DNA of 64,000 nt. Origin: Flavobacterium alkalisoli (GTDB lineage: Bacteria; Bacteroidota; Bacteroidia; Flavobacteriales; Flavobacteriaceae). Shown here piece after piece: positions 1 through 10,134 of this stretch (its first letter is position 1; each line of letters starts with the position of its first letter). Location: assembly GCF_008000935.1 (NCBI RefSeq), contig NZ_CP042831.1, positions 682,001 through 746,000 of the forward strand, in the 5' to 3' direction. The notes under the pieces were generated by a model. The model did not search any database, had not been told where the DNA came from, and saw nothing but the letters and a program-made list of their open reading frames with translations. The position numbers and the translations under genes were made by a program.

Positions 1-503
1 TCGCCCTAAGAATCTTAATAACAGTAGCAGCAATAATGGCTGTACTTAATATTGGAATGGGGTTATTCGCACTTATAAAAAACGACCACGGCATTGCCAG
101 ATCTTTTTTAGCCCAAACTTTTAAGGTACCCGATTTTACAATAAATGAAGAAGTAGGAGTAGCGGCGACTTTTGGTGTACTGTACGGAGCCCTATTGATT
201 TACCTTATTTATGGTATTAAACATTTTTACAGGTGCCTTGTTAAGATAAAAGCAGGCAAAATGTTTTATAATGACCAAGGTGAAGATTTTAGAAAAGCCG
301 GAGCATCAATCATTATTTTTGCCAAAACAAAGTACTTACTGTATTGCTGTACAGGCGTGGTAGTGTTTTTCGATATCACTATGTTTTTTAAACAGATACT
401 TCCCTTTTTAGGCATTTACCTGGCCGGAAAACTACTTTACTTAATGGCATATATGGCCGAAAAAGGAGAATTTATCCAGGAAGAAAACGAATTAACCATA
501 TAA
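1..503 (+). CDS. DUF2975-like membrane protein (5' end outside window)
   Basis: The reading frame is open from the first bases of the window and there is an internal ATG at 36, so the gene very likely starts upstream and only its C-terminal ~165 residues are seen. Visible are three to four hydrophobic membrane segments, a basic stretch after the second one (HFYRCLVKIKAGKMF) and a short acidic tail ending in ENELTI. This pattern resembles DUF2975 membrane proteins, which usually sit just upstream of a YozG-type HTH regulator, exactly as here: the next gene starts 4 bp after the stop. The function of that pair is not established. A role in membrane sensing is inference from the pairing alone. 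Confidence 0.6.
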   Translation, partial: ALRILITVAAIMAVLNIGMGLFALIKNDHGIARSFLAQTFKVPDFTINEEVGVAATFGVLYGALLIYLIYGIKHFYRCLVKIKAGKMFYNDQGEDFRKAGASIIIFAKTKYLLYCCTGVVVFFDITMFFKQILPFLGIYLAGKLLYLMAYMAEKGEFIQEENELTI

Positions 504-507
504 GCCT

Positions 508-732
508 ATGCCTATTATCATTAATTTAGACGTTATGCTTGCCAAACGGAAAATGCGTTCTAACGAACTGGCAGATAAGGTTGGCATAACTACCGCTAAC
601 CTTTCCATACTTAAAACAGGAAAGGCAAAGGCTATTCGTTTCAGCACATTGGAAGCTATCTGCAAAGAACTTGACTGCCAGCCGGGAGATATTATGGAGT
701 TTGTGGAAGACGATAATCAGGATAATTTATGA
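508..732 (+). CDS. Small XRE/YozG-family HTH transcriptional regulator
   Basis: This 74-residue protein is essentially a single helix-turn-helix of the Cro/C1 type: the helices around residues 18-30 and 30-45 (NELADKVGITTANLSILKTG) are followed by FSTLEAICKELDCQPGDIMEF, the signature end of the HTH_26/YozG family. It should bind DNA as a dimer in the cytoplasm. It follows a DUF2975-like gene by 4 bp, and its stop codon overlaps the ATG of the next gene (ATGA at 729), so the three are probably co-transcribed. Such regulators often control their own operon, but no operator is visible inside the window. Confidence 0.85.
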   Translation: MPIIINLDVMLAKRKMRSNELADKVGITTANLSILKTGKAKAIRFSTLEAICKELDCQPGDIMEFVEDDNQDNL

Positions 733-1049
733 TCTATCTGCTTTTTCTCATACCCATATTAGCAACTGCCCTGTTCCCAAAGCGATTCCCTTTATACATC
801 ACTATATTTATTAGTATGTATGTGTTTTATGGACATCTCTGGATTGATGAATATTTTCTCTATACCGGAAAAGCCGGATGGAAAGGTTTTAATATATTTA
901 TGTTGACCATGCTAACAGGTCCGTTTTATTTTGTAATACACACCTTATTTATCTTTTTTGGTTGGCTTAAGGAAAATAGAAAAATGATGTGGACTCATAT
1001 AATAGGCCTTGTCTTACTTGTCATACATGCTATCGCAGTGTTTTCTTAA
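729..1049 (+). CDS. Small membrane protein, unknown function
   Basis: A 106-residue protein with about four hydrophobic segments (near residues 1-14, 17-33, 57-80 and 88-105) and almost no soluble domain. The start ATG overlaps the stop of the HTH gene, which suggests translational coupling and a shared job with the regulator/DUF2975 pair. I do not recognise a family. It ends 2 bp before the stop of the convergent gene at 1052, with no terminator hairpin between them. Confidence 0.7.
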   Translation: MIYLLFLIPILATALFPKRFPLYITIFISMYVFYGHLWIDEYFLYTGKAGWKGFNIFMLTMLTGPFYFVIHTLFIFFGWLKENRKMMWTHIIGLVLLVIHAIAVFS

Positions 1050-1051
1050 AA

Positions 1052-1579
1052 CTATAACTCAACCCATTTCTTATCCTGAGGATCTGTAGCGTCATATAAG
1101 GAAATATTTAGCTTTTTAGCAAGAGAGGTAGCAAGTGCTAAACAAACGTCATAGTCAGAAACATATAAATTAAAATAGGTCTCGTCTTTATACCATAAAT
1201 TTATGTGGTAACTAACACTTCCATCACCCTCTTCATCTCTGTATAATTGCTTAAATAACGACACATAATCAAGTTCGCCTTTTGGAAATGATTTCCACCT
1301 ACCCCATTTGAATGGACCAAATGCATACTCTTCCTTGAACCTGTTCTTCCTTAAATCTATTTTAAAACACATGGTACTTAAAAACGCTACCACAAAAAAC
1401 AGGGCAACAAACGCAAAAGCATAGGACGAAAAATACTGCCTGAAAGCTTCCCCTTTATTATACTCAATAGTTCCGTAAACAGCAAAAAAGACCGTAGTCA
1501 GCATAAAAATCAATGCAATGATTTTATGCCTTGTTCTTAAAACTTCTTTGTCTATTATTAAAACATCAGGTCTATTCAT
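1052..1579 (-). CDS. Hypothetical protein with two membrane helices
   Basis: 175 residues. Two hydrophobic segments (about residues 17-38 and 52-74) form a hairpin, followed by a soluble C-terminal ~100 residues containing alternating basic, acidic and aromatic stretches (for example FGPFKWGRWKSFP). The layout is like small bacterial PH-domain-type membrane proteins, but I cannot identify a family. It lies downstream of atpC on the same strand, separated from it by a clear terminator, so it is probably not part of the ATP synthase operon. No promoter matching the Bacteroidota consensus was found in the short gap. Confidence 0.6.
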   Translation of the reverse strand: MNRPDVLIIDKEVLRTRHKIIALIFMLTTVFFAVYGTIEYNKGEAFRQYFSSYAFAFVALFFVVAFLSTMCFKIDLRKNRFKEEYAFGPFKWGRWKSFPKGELDYVSLFKQLYRDEEGDGSVSYHINLWYKDETYFNLYVSDYDVCLALATSLAKKLNISLYDATDPQDKKWVEL

Positions 1580-1590
1580 ACACCAATAAT

Positions 1591-1630
1591 AATAAAAAAA
1601 GCCCTGTGATATGACAGGGCTTTTATTTTA
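1591..1630 (-). terminator. Rho-independent terminator downstream of atpC
   Basis: Perfect 7-bp stem GCCCTGT (1601-1607) / ACAGGGC (1614-1620) with a 6-base loop. On the minus strand it is followed by a U-tract (A-run at 1594-1600 on the plus strand). The other side is also T-rich, so it could work in both directions. It closes the atpD-atpC unit. Confidence 0.85.
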
Positions 1631-1644
1631 TATCTAAAACTAAA

Positions 1645-1929
1645 TTAGTCTACTAAGATAGTCACTTTATTGTCTTTCATTTCCAGTGTGCCGGAAGTGA
1701 TAGGTAAAAGAAACTTCTGGTCTTTATCAGACTTTACGAATTTCCCGCCAAAAGAGCTGTTACTCTTAAAATCAGGAACTTCTATTTTTATGTCACCGGC
1801 AGCAAGTATCGAAACGATATTAGCGTGGTGGTTTAACATCTGGAACTCACCATTTATGCCGGGAACAGTTACCGAAGTAACCTCGCCTTTAAATAAGTGA
1901 CCTTCCGGTGATACTATTTCTAATAACAT
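1645..1929 (-). CDS. atpC: ATP synthase F1 epsilon subunit, short form
   Basis: This 94-residue protein matches the N-terminal beta-sandwich domain of the F1 epsilon subunit (MLLEIVSPEGHLFKGEVTSV, PGINGEFQMLNHHANIVSIL). It binds gamma and the c-ring as part of the F1Fo ATP synthase central stalk. Most bacterial epsilon subunits are 130-140 residues and carry a C-terminal helical hairpin that inhibits ATP hydrolysis. Here the protein ends right after the beta-sandwich, as is usual in Bacteroidota, so that form of inhibition must be absent. It follows atpD by 70 bp on the same strand. The remaining ATP synthase genes are not in this window. Confidence 0.95.
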   Translation of the reverse strand: MLLEIVSPEGHLFKGEVTSVTVPGINGEFQMLNHHANIVSILAAGDIKIEVPDFKSNSSFGGKFVKSDKDQKFLLPITSGTLEMKDNKVTILVD

Positions 1930-1999
1930 AGTTTAAAGTTTTGAGTTTAGGGCTGCGTGTTTCCTTTTATAAGGTGAAACCCGAAACCCTTAACTTTTA

Positions 2000-3514
<1,515 letters not shown>

Positions 3515-3572
3515 TTATATATTTATTTAACAGCTATTTACGTTTCGTAAAAAAACCTCTTTTTTCCGAGCG

Positions 3573-3604
3573 CAAAGATAGTTTTTTCCAAACAAATTAT
3601 CCAA
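3573..3604 (-). promoter_or_regulatory. atpD promoter (Bacteroidota type)
   Basis: On the minus strand TATCTTTG (plus 3573-3580) matches the Bacteroidota -7 consensus TAnnTTTG. A TTGG box at 3601-3604 is 20 bp further upstream, fitting the -33 element. The expected transcript would start about 55 bases before the atpD ATG. Confidence 0.7.
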
Positions 3605-3737
3605 TTTATTTTTTGCATTTTTTGCAATAAAAAAGCTGTTTATTAAAAATACACCTCTTTAACCCCTTTAAACATAAGTTCCGTTGCTGAATTCTTAGCC
3701 TAATCAGAAGTATTTTTATTACAAAGAATCTTATAAA

Positions 3738-4411
3738 CTATTGTATGGAAAATTTTACAATAAAGGTTTTATTTATACTTCCTGTATAATCTGTACCTAT
3801 ACCCATCTTGTTTCTTGCAAGCTGAAGGTAGACATCACCTATATTCATCTCTCCAAAATAACCATTGGCTTCTTCTCTAACTTCAATTATAGAACCTACT
3901 TTTAACTGAGAATTATAAGCTATTACATTTGCTCTTTTCTTAGCTTTATCTATAAGTTTTTTAATCAGGTGCTCTTCTGCTTTCTCTTCATCAGCATAAC
4001 TTAAAACAACAACATCTGTAGCCACCTGCTCTTCAGAGTCGAATACCTCCTTTAGTGCATCCAGTTCTTCTTTTCCATTCACAAAAACTGTCCACCCTTG
4101 TTTACCGGAGCTCCAGAAATTATCACTAAAAATATTTGCCTTCGAATTGTCCAGCGGAGTAACTTTATATTTATTTTTTCAAGCTTGGCTTTAATCCCCT
4201 GAAGTATATTTTTATTGTTCTCTTGCTGAACAAGGGGATCGTAATCTTCGCTAAATGCTACAGTATCGTATTCAACAGCAACAACATTGACCTGAAAACG
4301 AACAGGCTCTAATGACACCGTATCGTTAACAACAACTTCAATGAATTTACTTTGGGCAAAGCCTACAAAAGAAACAAACAGTAAAATAATAATTAAATTA
4401 AATTTTTTCAT
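3738..4411 (-). pseudogene. SIMPL-domain (DUF541-like) secreted protein, frameshifted
   Basis: Two overlapping reading frames look like the halves of one gene. The first (start 4411) begins with a signal peptide ending FVGFAQS and a SIMPL-like strand KFIEVVVNDTVSLEP, then runs out of frame after LEKINIK. The second frame continues with PLDNSKANIFSDNFWSSG, then an Ala/Lys-rich helix (LIKKLIDKAKKRANVIAY) and the SIMPL-type end NKTFIVKFSIQ. Adding one A to the AAA run at about 4164-4166 would join them into a protein of about 224 residues (LEKINIKVTPLDNSK). SIMPL proteins are periplasmic or surface oligomers of uncertain role. This is either a true frameshift mutation or a homopolymer sequencing error. 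A GTG at 4082 could restart the distal half, but it would lack a signal peptide. Confidence 0.7.
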
Positions 4412-4445
4412 ACTTAATGATAGTAAGGTGTTAAACAGTTATATA

Positions 4446-4476
4446 CTAAAAAAGCCGCTAAGAAATCTCAGCGGCT
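4446..4476 (-). terminator. Terminator downstream of glmS
   Basis: Perfect stem AGCCGCT (4453-4459) / AGCGGCT (4470-4476). On the minus strand it is followed by a U-run (A-tract at 4447-4453 on the plus strand). It lies between the glmS stop and the start of the SIMPL gene and separates the two units. Confidence 0.8.
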
Positions 4477-4502
4477 CTAAATTAATTCATTTATTTTTAA
4501 GA

Positions 4503-6350
4503 TTACTCTACCGTAACCGATTTTGCAAGATTTCTTGGCTGGTCTACGTTACACTCTCTCAATACCGCAATATGGTATGACAGCAACTGTAACGGGATAG
4601 TAGTTACCAGTGGCGAAAGCGCATCAGAAACTTCAGGTATCTCTATAACATAGTCTGCCAGATCTTTTACCTGAGTATCTCCTTTAGTAACTACAGCAAT
4701 AATTTTACCGCTACGCGATTTAATCTCCTGTATGTTACTTACAATCTTATCGTAGTGCTCCTGTTTAGGCGCAATAATAACAACCGGCATTTGCTCGTCT
4801 ATAAGCGCAATAGGCCCGTGTTTCATTTCTGCTGCAGGATAACCCTCTGCATGTATATAAGATATCTCTTTAAGCTTTAAAGCCCCTTCTAATGCTACCG
4901 GGAAATTATACCCCCTGCCTAAATAAAGACAGTTAGGAGCATCTTTATATTTAGAAGCTATCATTTTAGCTACATCATTAGTCTGAAGTGCCTCTTCCAC
5001 TTTTTGAGGAATAAGCTCCATCTCCTGAAGGTATCTGAAATAATCTGTTTTAGTTAATGTGCCCTTAGCATTTGCCAAACGTAAAGCAATTAACGTTAAC
5101 ACCGTAATTTGTGTAGTAAATGCTTTTGTAGAAGCCACACCAATTTCAGGGCCGGCGTGTGTGTAAGCACCTGCATTGGTTTCACGCGAAATAGACGAAC
5201 CTACCACATTACAAACACCAAATACAAACGCTCCGTTTTCCTTAGCTAGCTTAATAGCAGCTAAAGTATCGGCTGTTTCACCCGACTGCGATATGGCAAT
5301 AACCACATCATTTTTATTGATAATAGGGTTTCTGTATCTAAATTCAGACGCATACTCCACCTCTACAGGTATACGGGTAAATTCTTCAAAAATATACTCT
5401 GCTACAAGACCCGCGTGCCATGAAGTACCACAAGCAACAATAAGAATCCTGTCGGCATTTAAAAACTTCTGAAGATTATCTTCAATACCTGCCATTTTAA
5501 TAAGGCCTGTATCCGTATGAAGCCTACCCCTGTATGTATCTTTAATTACATTAGGCTGCTCATAAATTTCTTTAAGCATAAAATGGTCATAACCATTTTT
5601 CTCTATCTGCTCAAGGTTCATTTGCAATTCCTGAATATAAGGATCTACTAAAGAGTCGTCTTTTATTTTTCTTATCTTAAGCTCTTTGTCCAACCTTACA
5701 ATTGCCATTTCTTCATCTTCCAGATAAATGGCATTTGATGTATACTCAATAAACGGAGAGGCATCTGATGCTATAAAGAACTCATCTTTACCCACACCTA
5801 TAGCCAATGGGCTACCTAATCGTGCAGCAACAAGCTCATTTGGTTTTTTCTTATCAAAAACCACAATAGCATAAGCACCTACAACCTGATTTAATGCCAC
5901 CTGTACCGCCTTACCAAGCTTTAAGTTATCCTGTTTTTGCACATCTTCAATAAGGTTAACCAAAACTTCGGTATCAGTATCCGATTTAAAGATATAACCT
6001 CTTTTTATAAGTTCTTTTTTAAGTGGTTCATAGTTCTCTATAATACCGTTATGTATTATTACAAGATCTCCCGAATTTGAAAAATGCGGATGTGAATTCA
6101 CATCATTAGGCACCCCGTGAGTAGCCCAACGTGTATGCCCCATACCTATCGTTCCTACAGAAGTACCTTCCTGCTTTGCTCTCTCTTCTAAATCTGAAAC
6201 TTTACCTTTTGTTTTAGAAAGTTTCAGGTCGTTCCCGTCATACAGAACAACTCCTGCACTATCATATCCTCTGTATTCAAGTCTTTTAAGACCTTTAATA
6301 ATAATAGGATAAGCTTCTTTGTGCCCTATGTAACCTACAATTCCACACAT
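4503..6350 (-). CDS. glmS: Glucosamine-6-phosphate synthase (isomerizing)
   Basis: 615 residues, the normal length. It converts fructose-6-phosphate and glutamine to glucosamine-6-phosphate, the first step toward UDP-GlcNAc for peptidoglycan and LPS. The N-terminal class II glutamine amidotransferase domain begins MCGIVGYIG with the nucleophile Cys2 and covers about residues 1-220. Two SIS sugar-isomerase domains follow (about 285-420, with SQSGETADT and STKAFTTQ, and about 455-595), and the end reads NLAKSVTVE as is typical. It is the last gene of a glgA-like/DUF4270/glmS unit with gaps of 16 and 21 bp. I saw no glmS ribozyme-like element, which is expected since those belong to Firmicutes. 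Confidence 0.98.
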   Translation of the reverse strand: MCGIVGYIGHKEAYPIIIKGLKRLEYRGYDSAGVVLYDGNDLKLSKTKGKVSDLEERAKQEGTSVGTIGMGHTRWATHGVPNDVNSHPHFSNSGDLVIIHNGIIENYEPLKKELIKRGYIFKSDTDTEVLVNLIEDVQKQDNLKLGKAVQVALNQVVGAYAIVVFDKKKPNELVAARLGSPLAIGVGKDEFFIASDASPFIEYTSNAIYLEDEEMAIVRLDKELKIRKIKDDSLVDPYIQELQMNLEQIEKNGYDHFMLKEIYEQPNVIKDTYRGRLHTDTGLIKMAGIEDNLQKFLNADRILIVACGTSWHAGLVAEYIFEEFTRIPVEVEYASEFRYRNPIINKNDVVIAISQSGETADTLAAIKLAKENGAFVFGVCNVVGSSISRETNAGAYTHAGPEIGVASTKAFTTQITVLTLIALRLANAKGTLTKTDYFRYLQEMELIPQKVEEALQTNDVAKMIASKYKDAPNCLYLGRGYNFPVALEGALKLKEISYIHAEGYPAAEMKHGPIALIDEQMPVVIIAPKQEHYDKIVSNIQEIKSRSGKIIAVVTKGDTQVKDLADYVIEIPEVSDALSPLVTTIPLQLLSYHIAVLRECNVDQPRNLAKSVTVE

Positions 6351-6371
6351 AAGATTTTATTTTTTTGTTAA

Positions 6372-7988
6372 TTATGGGGTTGGCTTAGTATAATAAATCT
6401 CCAGCTTAAGCCTTTTATCCTCAGGAACATTTGTCCCCGACTTACTTCCGTAAAGAACAGTTCCCGAAGTACTGATTACTGAAGCTACAGGAGCCGACTT
6501 AACATCGGTAGTACCTGAAGTGAAAGGTGTTTTTAATGCTGCATTGGATATTTGGTTGATACTTTCGGTAACAGCTAATCCAAGTACAAAATTTGTTGAA
6601 TCTTTATTTACTATATTATTAATATGCTGTGTAATACGAACTTTATATTTTAAGCCCCTGTCATCTTCATCATAAGAAATGATACCATCATAAACATACC
6701 TGTTATACTTATTATTAGCAGCATTTGTAGTCTGGTCAATATAATAATCATACACAGGCCTTCTGTTTTTCACATCATAAAGATAAAGCCTTAAAGGCTC
6801 ATCCGAACCGGTCATGGCAGTTTTATCAATATAAAAAGTAAGATTTGCCTCGTTTATAAGAACTCTCTCTCCTGTAACAGGATCTGCTTTTAAAAAGTCA
6901 AGATCGGCCTGATCTAAGATATTAATAAAAGCTAACGATCCTTCACCTCCTTTTACATACAAACGTTCATCACCTTCTACTTCATCCGATGTATTTATAG
7001 CATTAAGGAACGTATCGTTGTACGTGTTATCAAAAAAGTTAATGGTATTACCGGTAAGATTAAGTGTCATTGTCTTATCAATCCTGTCTTCTGTTGGCTC
7101 TCCATCAATATCAAGCTCATCATCATTATAAAACACCTCAATCTTACCCTGGCTAAAGTCAAGCATAGCCATAGCACCATCGTTACCTATCTGTTCAACA
7201 TTAAAATACAAACCTCTAAAATAATCTGTAAACACATTATTGTTTACAAGACTACCTGCCGGCGCACTGAATAATTTTTGCTGAAAGAATTCTTTATTTA
7301 ACTGAAGATAAATACCCGGAGCCTTACGCTCAACTGTTTTTACGTTACCTCCGCCTAAATCTACTTTACGGTCTATCTCTGCAGCACTAAATTTAAACTC
7401 TGCATTCTCAGACACATCAGTACTATTGTTTAAAAGAACTGTTCCTTTATTAGCTTCCACCATTGCCCTGTCATTAGAATAGTACTTCTGCACATTATCA
7501 TCAGAACCCGGGTCGCTGGATCTTAAATAAAAACCATTTTCATAAACACTAAGCTTAATTTTAGCATTAGCATTTCCAAAAATGGAATCTAAAGTATAAG
7601 TACTCTCACCATCACTATCGGTATCTTCCAAATCACTGAAATAAGGAATATAAAGATAAACCGTATCTATAACGGGTGTTGAAAGTGTTGGGTTTACACT
7701 CGCCAGTTGTACCTGACTTACAAAGTGTGATATTGTCTTGCCAAAAGCAGGATTATTATATACCCCTAAAGTATTTAAAGGCATATTATTTGTTTGTACC
7801 GGCCCCGTGGCTTTATCATAAGCTATTGCATGGCCTGTATATTTTTCTATACCATTATGATGAATATCTCCCTGAACCAGGTCAGAGCCTATTTCATTAT
7901 AATCATAATCACAGGCAACAATTGTTATAAGGGTAACAGCACTTAAAGCAACAATAAATTTGTTTAGTATCCGGCTTTTCATAGTCAT
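6372..7988 (-). CDS. DUF4270 family lipoprotein
   Basis: 538 residues with an N-terminal hydrophobic segment and a lipobox, LITIVACD, that places a lipidated cysteine near residue 26. The protein is therefore exported and anchored to a membrane, probably the outer one. The rest is beta-rich with no catalytic motif, matching DUF4270, a family confined to Bacteroidota with no established function. In Flavobacteriaceae it is typically found between a glycogen-synthase-like gene and glmS, as here, with 16 bp to the upstream gene and 21 bp to glmS. A link to envelope sugar metabolism is inference from position only. Confidence 0.85.
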   Translation of the reverse strand: MTMKSRILNKFIVALSAVTLITIVACDYDYNEIGSDLVQGDIHHNGIEKYTGHAIAYDKATGPVQTNNMPLNTLGVYNNPAFGKTISHFVSQVQLASVNPTLSTPVIDTVYLYIPYFSDLEDTDSDGESTYTLDSIFGNANAKIKLSVYENGFYLRSSDPGSDDNVQKYYSNDRAMVEANKGTVLLNNSTDVSENAEFKFSAAEIDRKVDLGGGNVKTVERKAPGIYLQLNKEFFQQKLFSAPAGSLVNNNVFTDYFRGLYFNVEQIGNDGAMAMLDFSQGKIEVFYNDDELDIDGEPTEDRIDKTMTLNLTGNTINFFDNTYNDTFLNAINTSDEVEGDERLYVKGGEGSLAFINILDQADLDFLKADPVTGERVLINEANLTFYIDKTAMTGSDEPLRLYLYDVKNRRPVYDYYIDQTTNAANNKYNRYVYDGIISYDEDDRGLKYKVRITQHINNIVNKDSTNFVLGLAVTESINQISNAALKTPFTSGTTDVKSAPVASVISTSGTVLYGSKSGTNVPEDKRLKLEIYYTKPTP

Positions 7989-8004
7989 TTTTTAATAAGG
8001 TTTC

Positions 8005-8811
8005 CTATAAAACCTGATTTTTATAGAAATTAGTATACGTTTCTGCAAATTTATCTTTTTCCACATACGGAAGGAATGGTTTTCCGGACGCCTCAATAAA
8101 TTTAACCATTTCATCAGAAACGTTCTCAGAAGCAACAATCACAGCATCAGAATGTGCTATGGCAACTTTAAGTATATTTTCATAATTAGGCTCTGCAAGA
8201 GATGCTATATCACTTTCAGGAATATCGTCAAAAGCCACTTTTTTAATCATTTCCATATCAAGAGTACCGTCAAAAGACTGACCGTAAACCGAAGTAACTA
8301 TCTTAGTATCGGCAAAAAGGGCTTCGTCTTTATAGAAGTGCTTCATATACACAGGCAGCATAGCTGCCATCCAGCCATGCACGTGTATAATATCCGGAAC
8401 CCAGTTAAGCTTTTTAACGGTCTCAACCACTCCTTTTGCAAAGAAAATAGACCTTTCGTCGTTATCAGGATACAATGTTCCGTCTTCATCAGCAAAGGTT
8501 GCTTTTCTTTTAAAATACTCATCGTTATCTATAAAATAAACCTGAATTCTCTCTTTTGGTATAGAAGCCACCTTAATAATTAGCGGCATATCCATATCAT
8601 TAACCACAAGATTCATTCCTGATAAGCGGATTACTTCATGTAACTGGTGCCTTCTTTCGTTTATGTTACCATAACGAGGCATGAAAATCCTGATTTGTCC
8701 GCCTTGGTCATTTATCATTTTTGGCACATCATACGACATTAAAGAAACTTCATTCTCAGCCAAATAAGGTACTACTTCAGATGATACATACAATATCCTC
8801 TTATCCTCCAT
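8005..8811 (-). CDS. Half-length glycogen/starch synthase-like protein (GT5 N-terminal domain)
   Basis: At 268 residues this is only the N-terminal Rossmann half of a GT5 glycogen synthase (normally about 480). Recognisable pieces are the start ILYVSSEVVPY, the region RIFMPRYGNINERRHQL and PDIIHVHGWMAAMLPVY. The ADP-glucose-binding KxGGL motif that normally follows the first strand is replaced by AENEVSLMSYD, and the whole C-terminal nucleotide-sugar domain is missing. A normal stop codon is followed by a closely spaced operon partner, so this is a standing short form rather than a decayed gene. It probably is not a classical glycogen synthase, and its actual role is unknown. It is divergent from panC. 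Confidence 0.8.
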   Translation of the reverse strand: MEDKRILYVSSEVVPYLAENEVSLMSYDVPKMINDQGGQIRIFMPRYGNINERRHQLHEVIRLSGMNLVVNDMDMPLIIKVASIPKERIQVYFIDNDEYFKRKATFADEDGTLYPDNDERSIFFAKGVVETVKKLNWVPDIIHVHGWMAAMLPVYMKHFYKDEALFADTKIVTSVYGQSFDGTLDMEMIKKVAFDDIPESDIASLAEPNYENILKVAIAHSDAVIVASENVSDEMVKFIEASGKPFLPYVEKDKFAETYTNFYKNQVL

Positions 8812-8850
8812 CGTAAATATTAAATTTTAAAATTGGGTATAAAAAACACG

Positions 8851-8897
8851 CAAAATTAAACAATTTTATGCATTTTATCACTAAAATATTAATTTTG
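8851..8897. promoter_or_regulatory. Divergent promoter pair, glgA-like gene / panC
   Basis: The intergenic region has two back-to-back -7 elements. TAATTTTG at 8890-8897 on the plus strand is 24 bp before the panC ATG, and its reverse complement CAAAATTA at 8851-8858 gives TAATTTTG on the minus strand, about 40 bp before the glgA-like ATG. Upstream -33 boxes are weak for both. Confidence 0.55.
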
Positions 8898-8920
8898 CTT
8901 CCAACTTTAATTATAAATTA

Positions 8921-9766
8921 ATGCTCATTTTCAACAACAAAACCGATATAAAAGCACTGTTAGCAAAGCATAAGGAAACTAACAGCACCATAGGTTTTGT
9001 ACCCACAATGGGAGCCCTACACAAAGGCCATCTTTCGTTATTGGAAGAGTCTGTAAAAAATAACGACTATACTGTTATCAGTATTTTTGTTAACCCTACC
9101 CAGTTTAACAATACCGAAGATCTTGAAAAATATCCGCGTACATTGGAAGCCGATGTTGATAAGATTAAAACGGTAAATGATAACATAATAGTATTTGCCC
9201 CAACCGTTAAAGAAATGTATGATAACGAGGTAACCTCTGCTCATTTTTCTTTTGACGGACTTGAAAACCAAATGGAAGGCCAGCACAGGCCGGGCCATTT
9301 TGACGGGGTAGGCACCATTGTAAAAAAACTGTTTGAAATTGTAGAGCCTGACAATGCTTACTTTGGCGAAAAGGACTTTCAGCAATTGCAGATAGTAAAG
9401 AAAATGGTAGAGAAAAATTCCATGCCGGTTAATGTTGTGGGCTGCCCGATTTTAAGGGAAACCAGCGGACTGGCTATGAGTTCTCGCAACGAACGCCTTA
9501 GCGACGATGACAAAAATAAAGCTGCCTTAATTTACAAAACCTTAACCGAGGCAAGGCAATTATTTGAAAAACACACCGTTGACTACGTAACCGAATATGT
9601 AAAAAGCATTTTTAAAGCACATCCGGAGTTTGATTTGGAGTATTTTGAGATAGCGGACGAAGCTACCCTTATACCCACAAACATTAAAGAAAATAAAAAA
9701 TATCGTGCCTTTATAGCTGTTTTTTTAAGTAATATTCGCCTGATAGACAATATTTCATTAAATTGA
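8921..9766 (+). CDS. panC: Pantothenate synthetase
   Basis: 281 residues, the family's usual size. It condenses pantoate with beta-alanine, using ATP, to give pantothenate, the precursor of coenzyme A. The nucleotidyl-transferase HIGH-like motif MGALHKGH is near residues 30-37, followed by [16 protein letters not shown] and the KMSKS-equivalent SSRNERL. It is directly followed by panD (13 bp gap), which supplies its beta-alanine substrate, so the pair forms a logical operon. Confidence 0.98.
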   Translation: MLIFNNKTDIKALLAKHKETNSTIGFVPTMGALHKGHLSLLEESVKNNDYTVISIFVNPTQFNNTEDLEKYPRTLEADVDKIKTVNDNIIVFAPTVKEMYDNEVTSAHFSFDGLENQMEGQHRPGHFDGVGTIVKKLFEIVEPDNAYFGEKDFQQLQIVKKMVEKNSMPVNVVGCPILRETSGLAMSSRNERLSDDDKNKAALIYKTLTEARQLFEKHTVDYVTEYVKSIFKAHPEFDLEYFEIADEATLIPTNIKENKKYRAFIAVFLSNIRLIDNISLN

Positions 9767-9779
9767 TTACCTTTGCGCC

Positions 9780-10130
9780 ATGCAAATTCAAGTTGTAAAA
9801 TCCAAGATTCACCGTGTTACGGTGACAGGAGCCGATTTAAATTACATAGGCAGCATAACCGTTGATGAAGCATTAATGGAAGCTGCTAATATTATTGAAG
9901 GAGAAAAAGTTTCTATCGTTAACATAAACAATGGCGAAAGACTGGAAACTTATGTAATTAAAGGAAACAGGAACAGTGGGGAAATTACCCTTAACGGTCC
10001 TGCTGCCAGAAAAGTACAAAGAGGTGATATCATTATCATCATATCGTATGGTATAATGGATTTTGAGGAAGCAAAATCTTTTAAGCCATCTATTGTTTTC
10101 CCTAACGAGAAAGACAATTCATTAACCTAA
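9780..10130 (+). CDS. panD: Aspartate 1-decarboxylase proenzyme
   Basis: A 116-residue pyruvoyl enzyme that makes beta-alanine from aspartate for pantothenate synthesis. The self-cleavage site Gly24-Ser25 lies in the motif [12 protein letters not shown]. Ser25 becomes the N-terminal pyruvoyl group of the alpha chain. The end has the expected [17 protein letters not shown]. It lies 13 bp after panC, with the next gene starting 4 bp after its stop. Confidence 0.98.
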   Translation: MQIQVVKSKIHRVTVTGADLNYIGSITVDEALMEAANIIEGEKVSIVNINNGERLETYVIKGNRNSGEITLNGPAARKVQRGDIIIIISYGIMDFEEAKSFKPSIVFPNEKDNSLT

Positions 10131-10134
10131 GGTT

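Noticed and set aside
1670..1900. Open frame opposite atpC, and similar frames opposite atpD (2661-3112)
   Set aside because: These are antisense shadows of strongly conserved genes with no start-site signals and unusual amino acid make-up.
4079..4411. Programmed frameshift in the SIMPL-like gene
   Set aside because: No slippery heptamer or downstream structure is evident, and SIMPL proteins are not known for recoding. A mutation or sequencing error is simpler.
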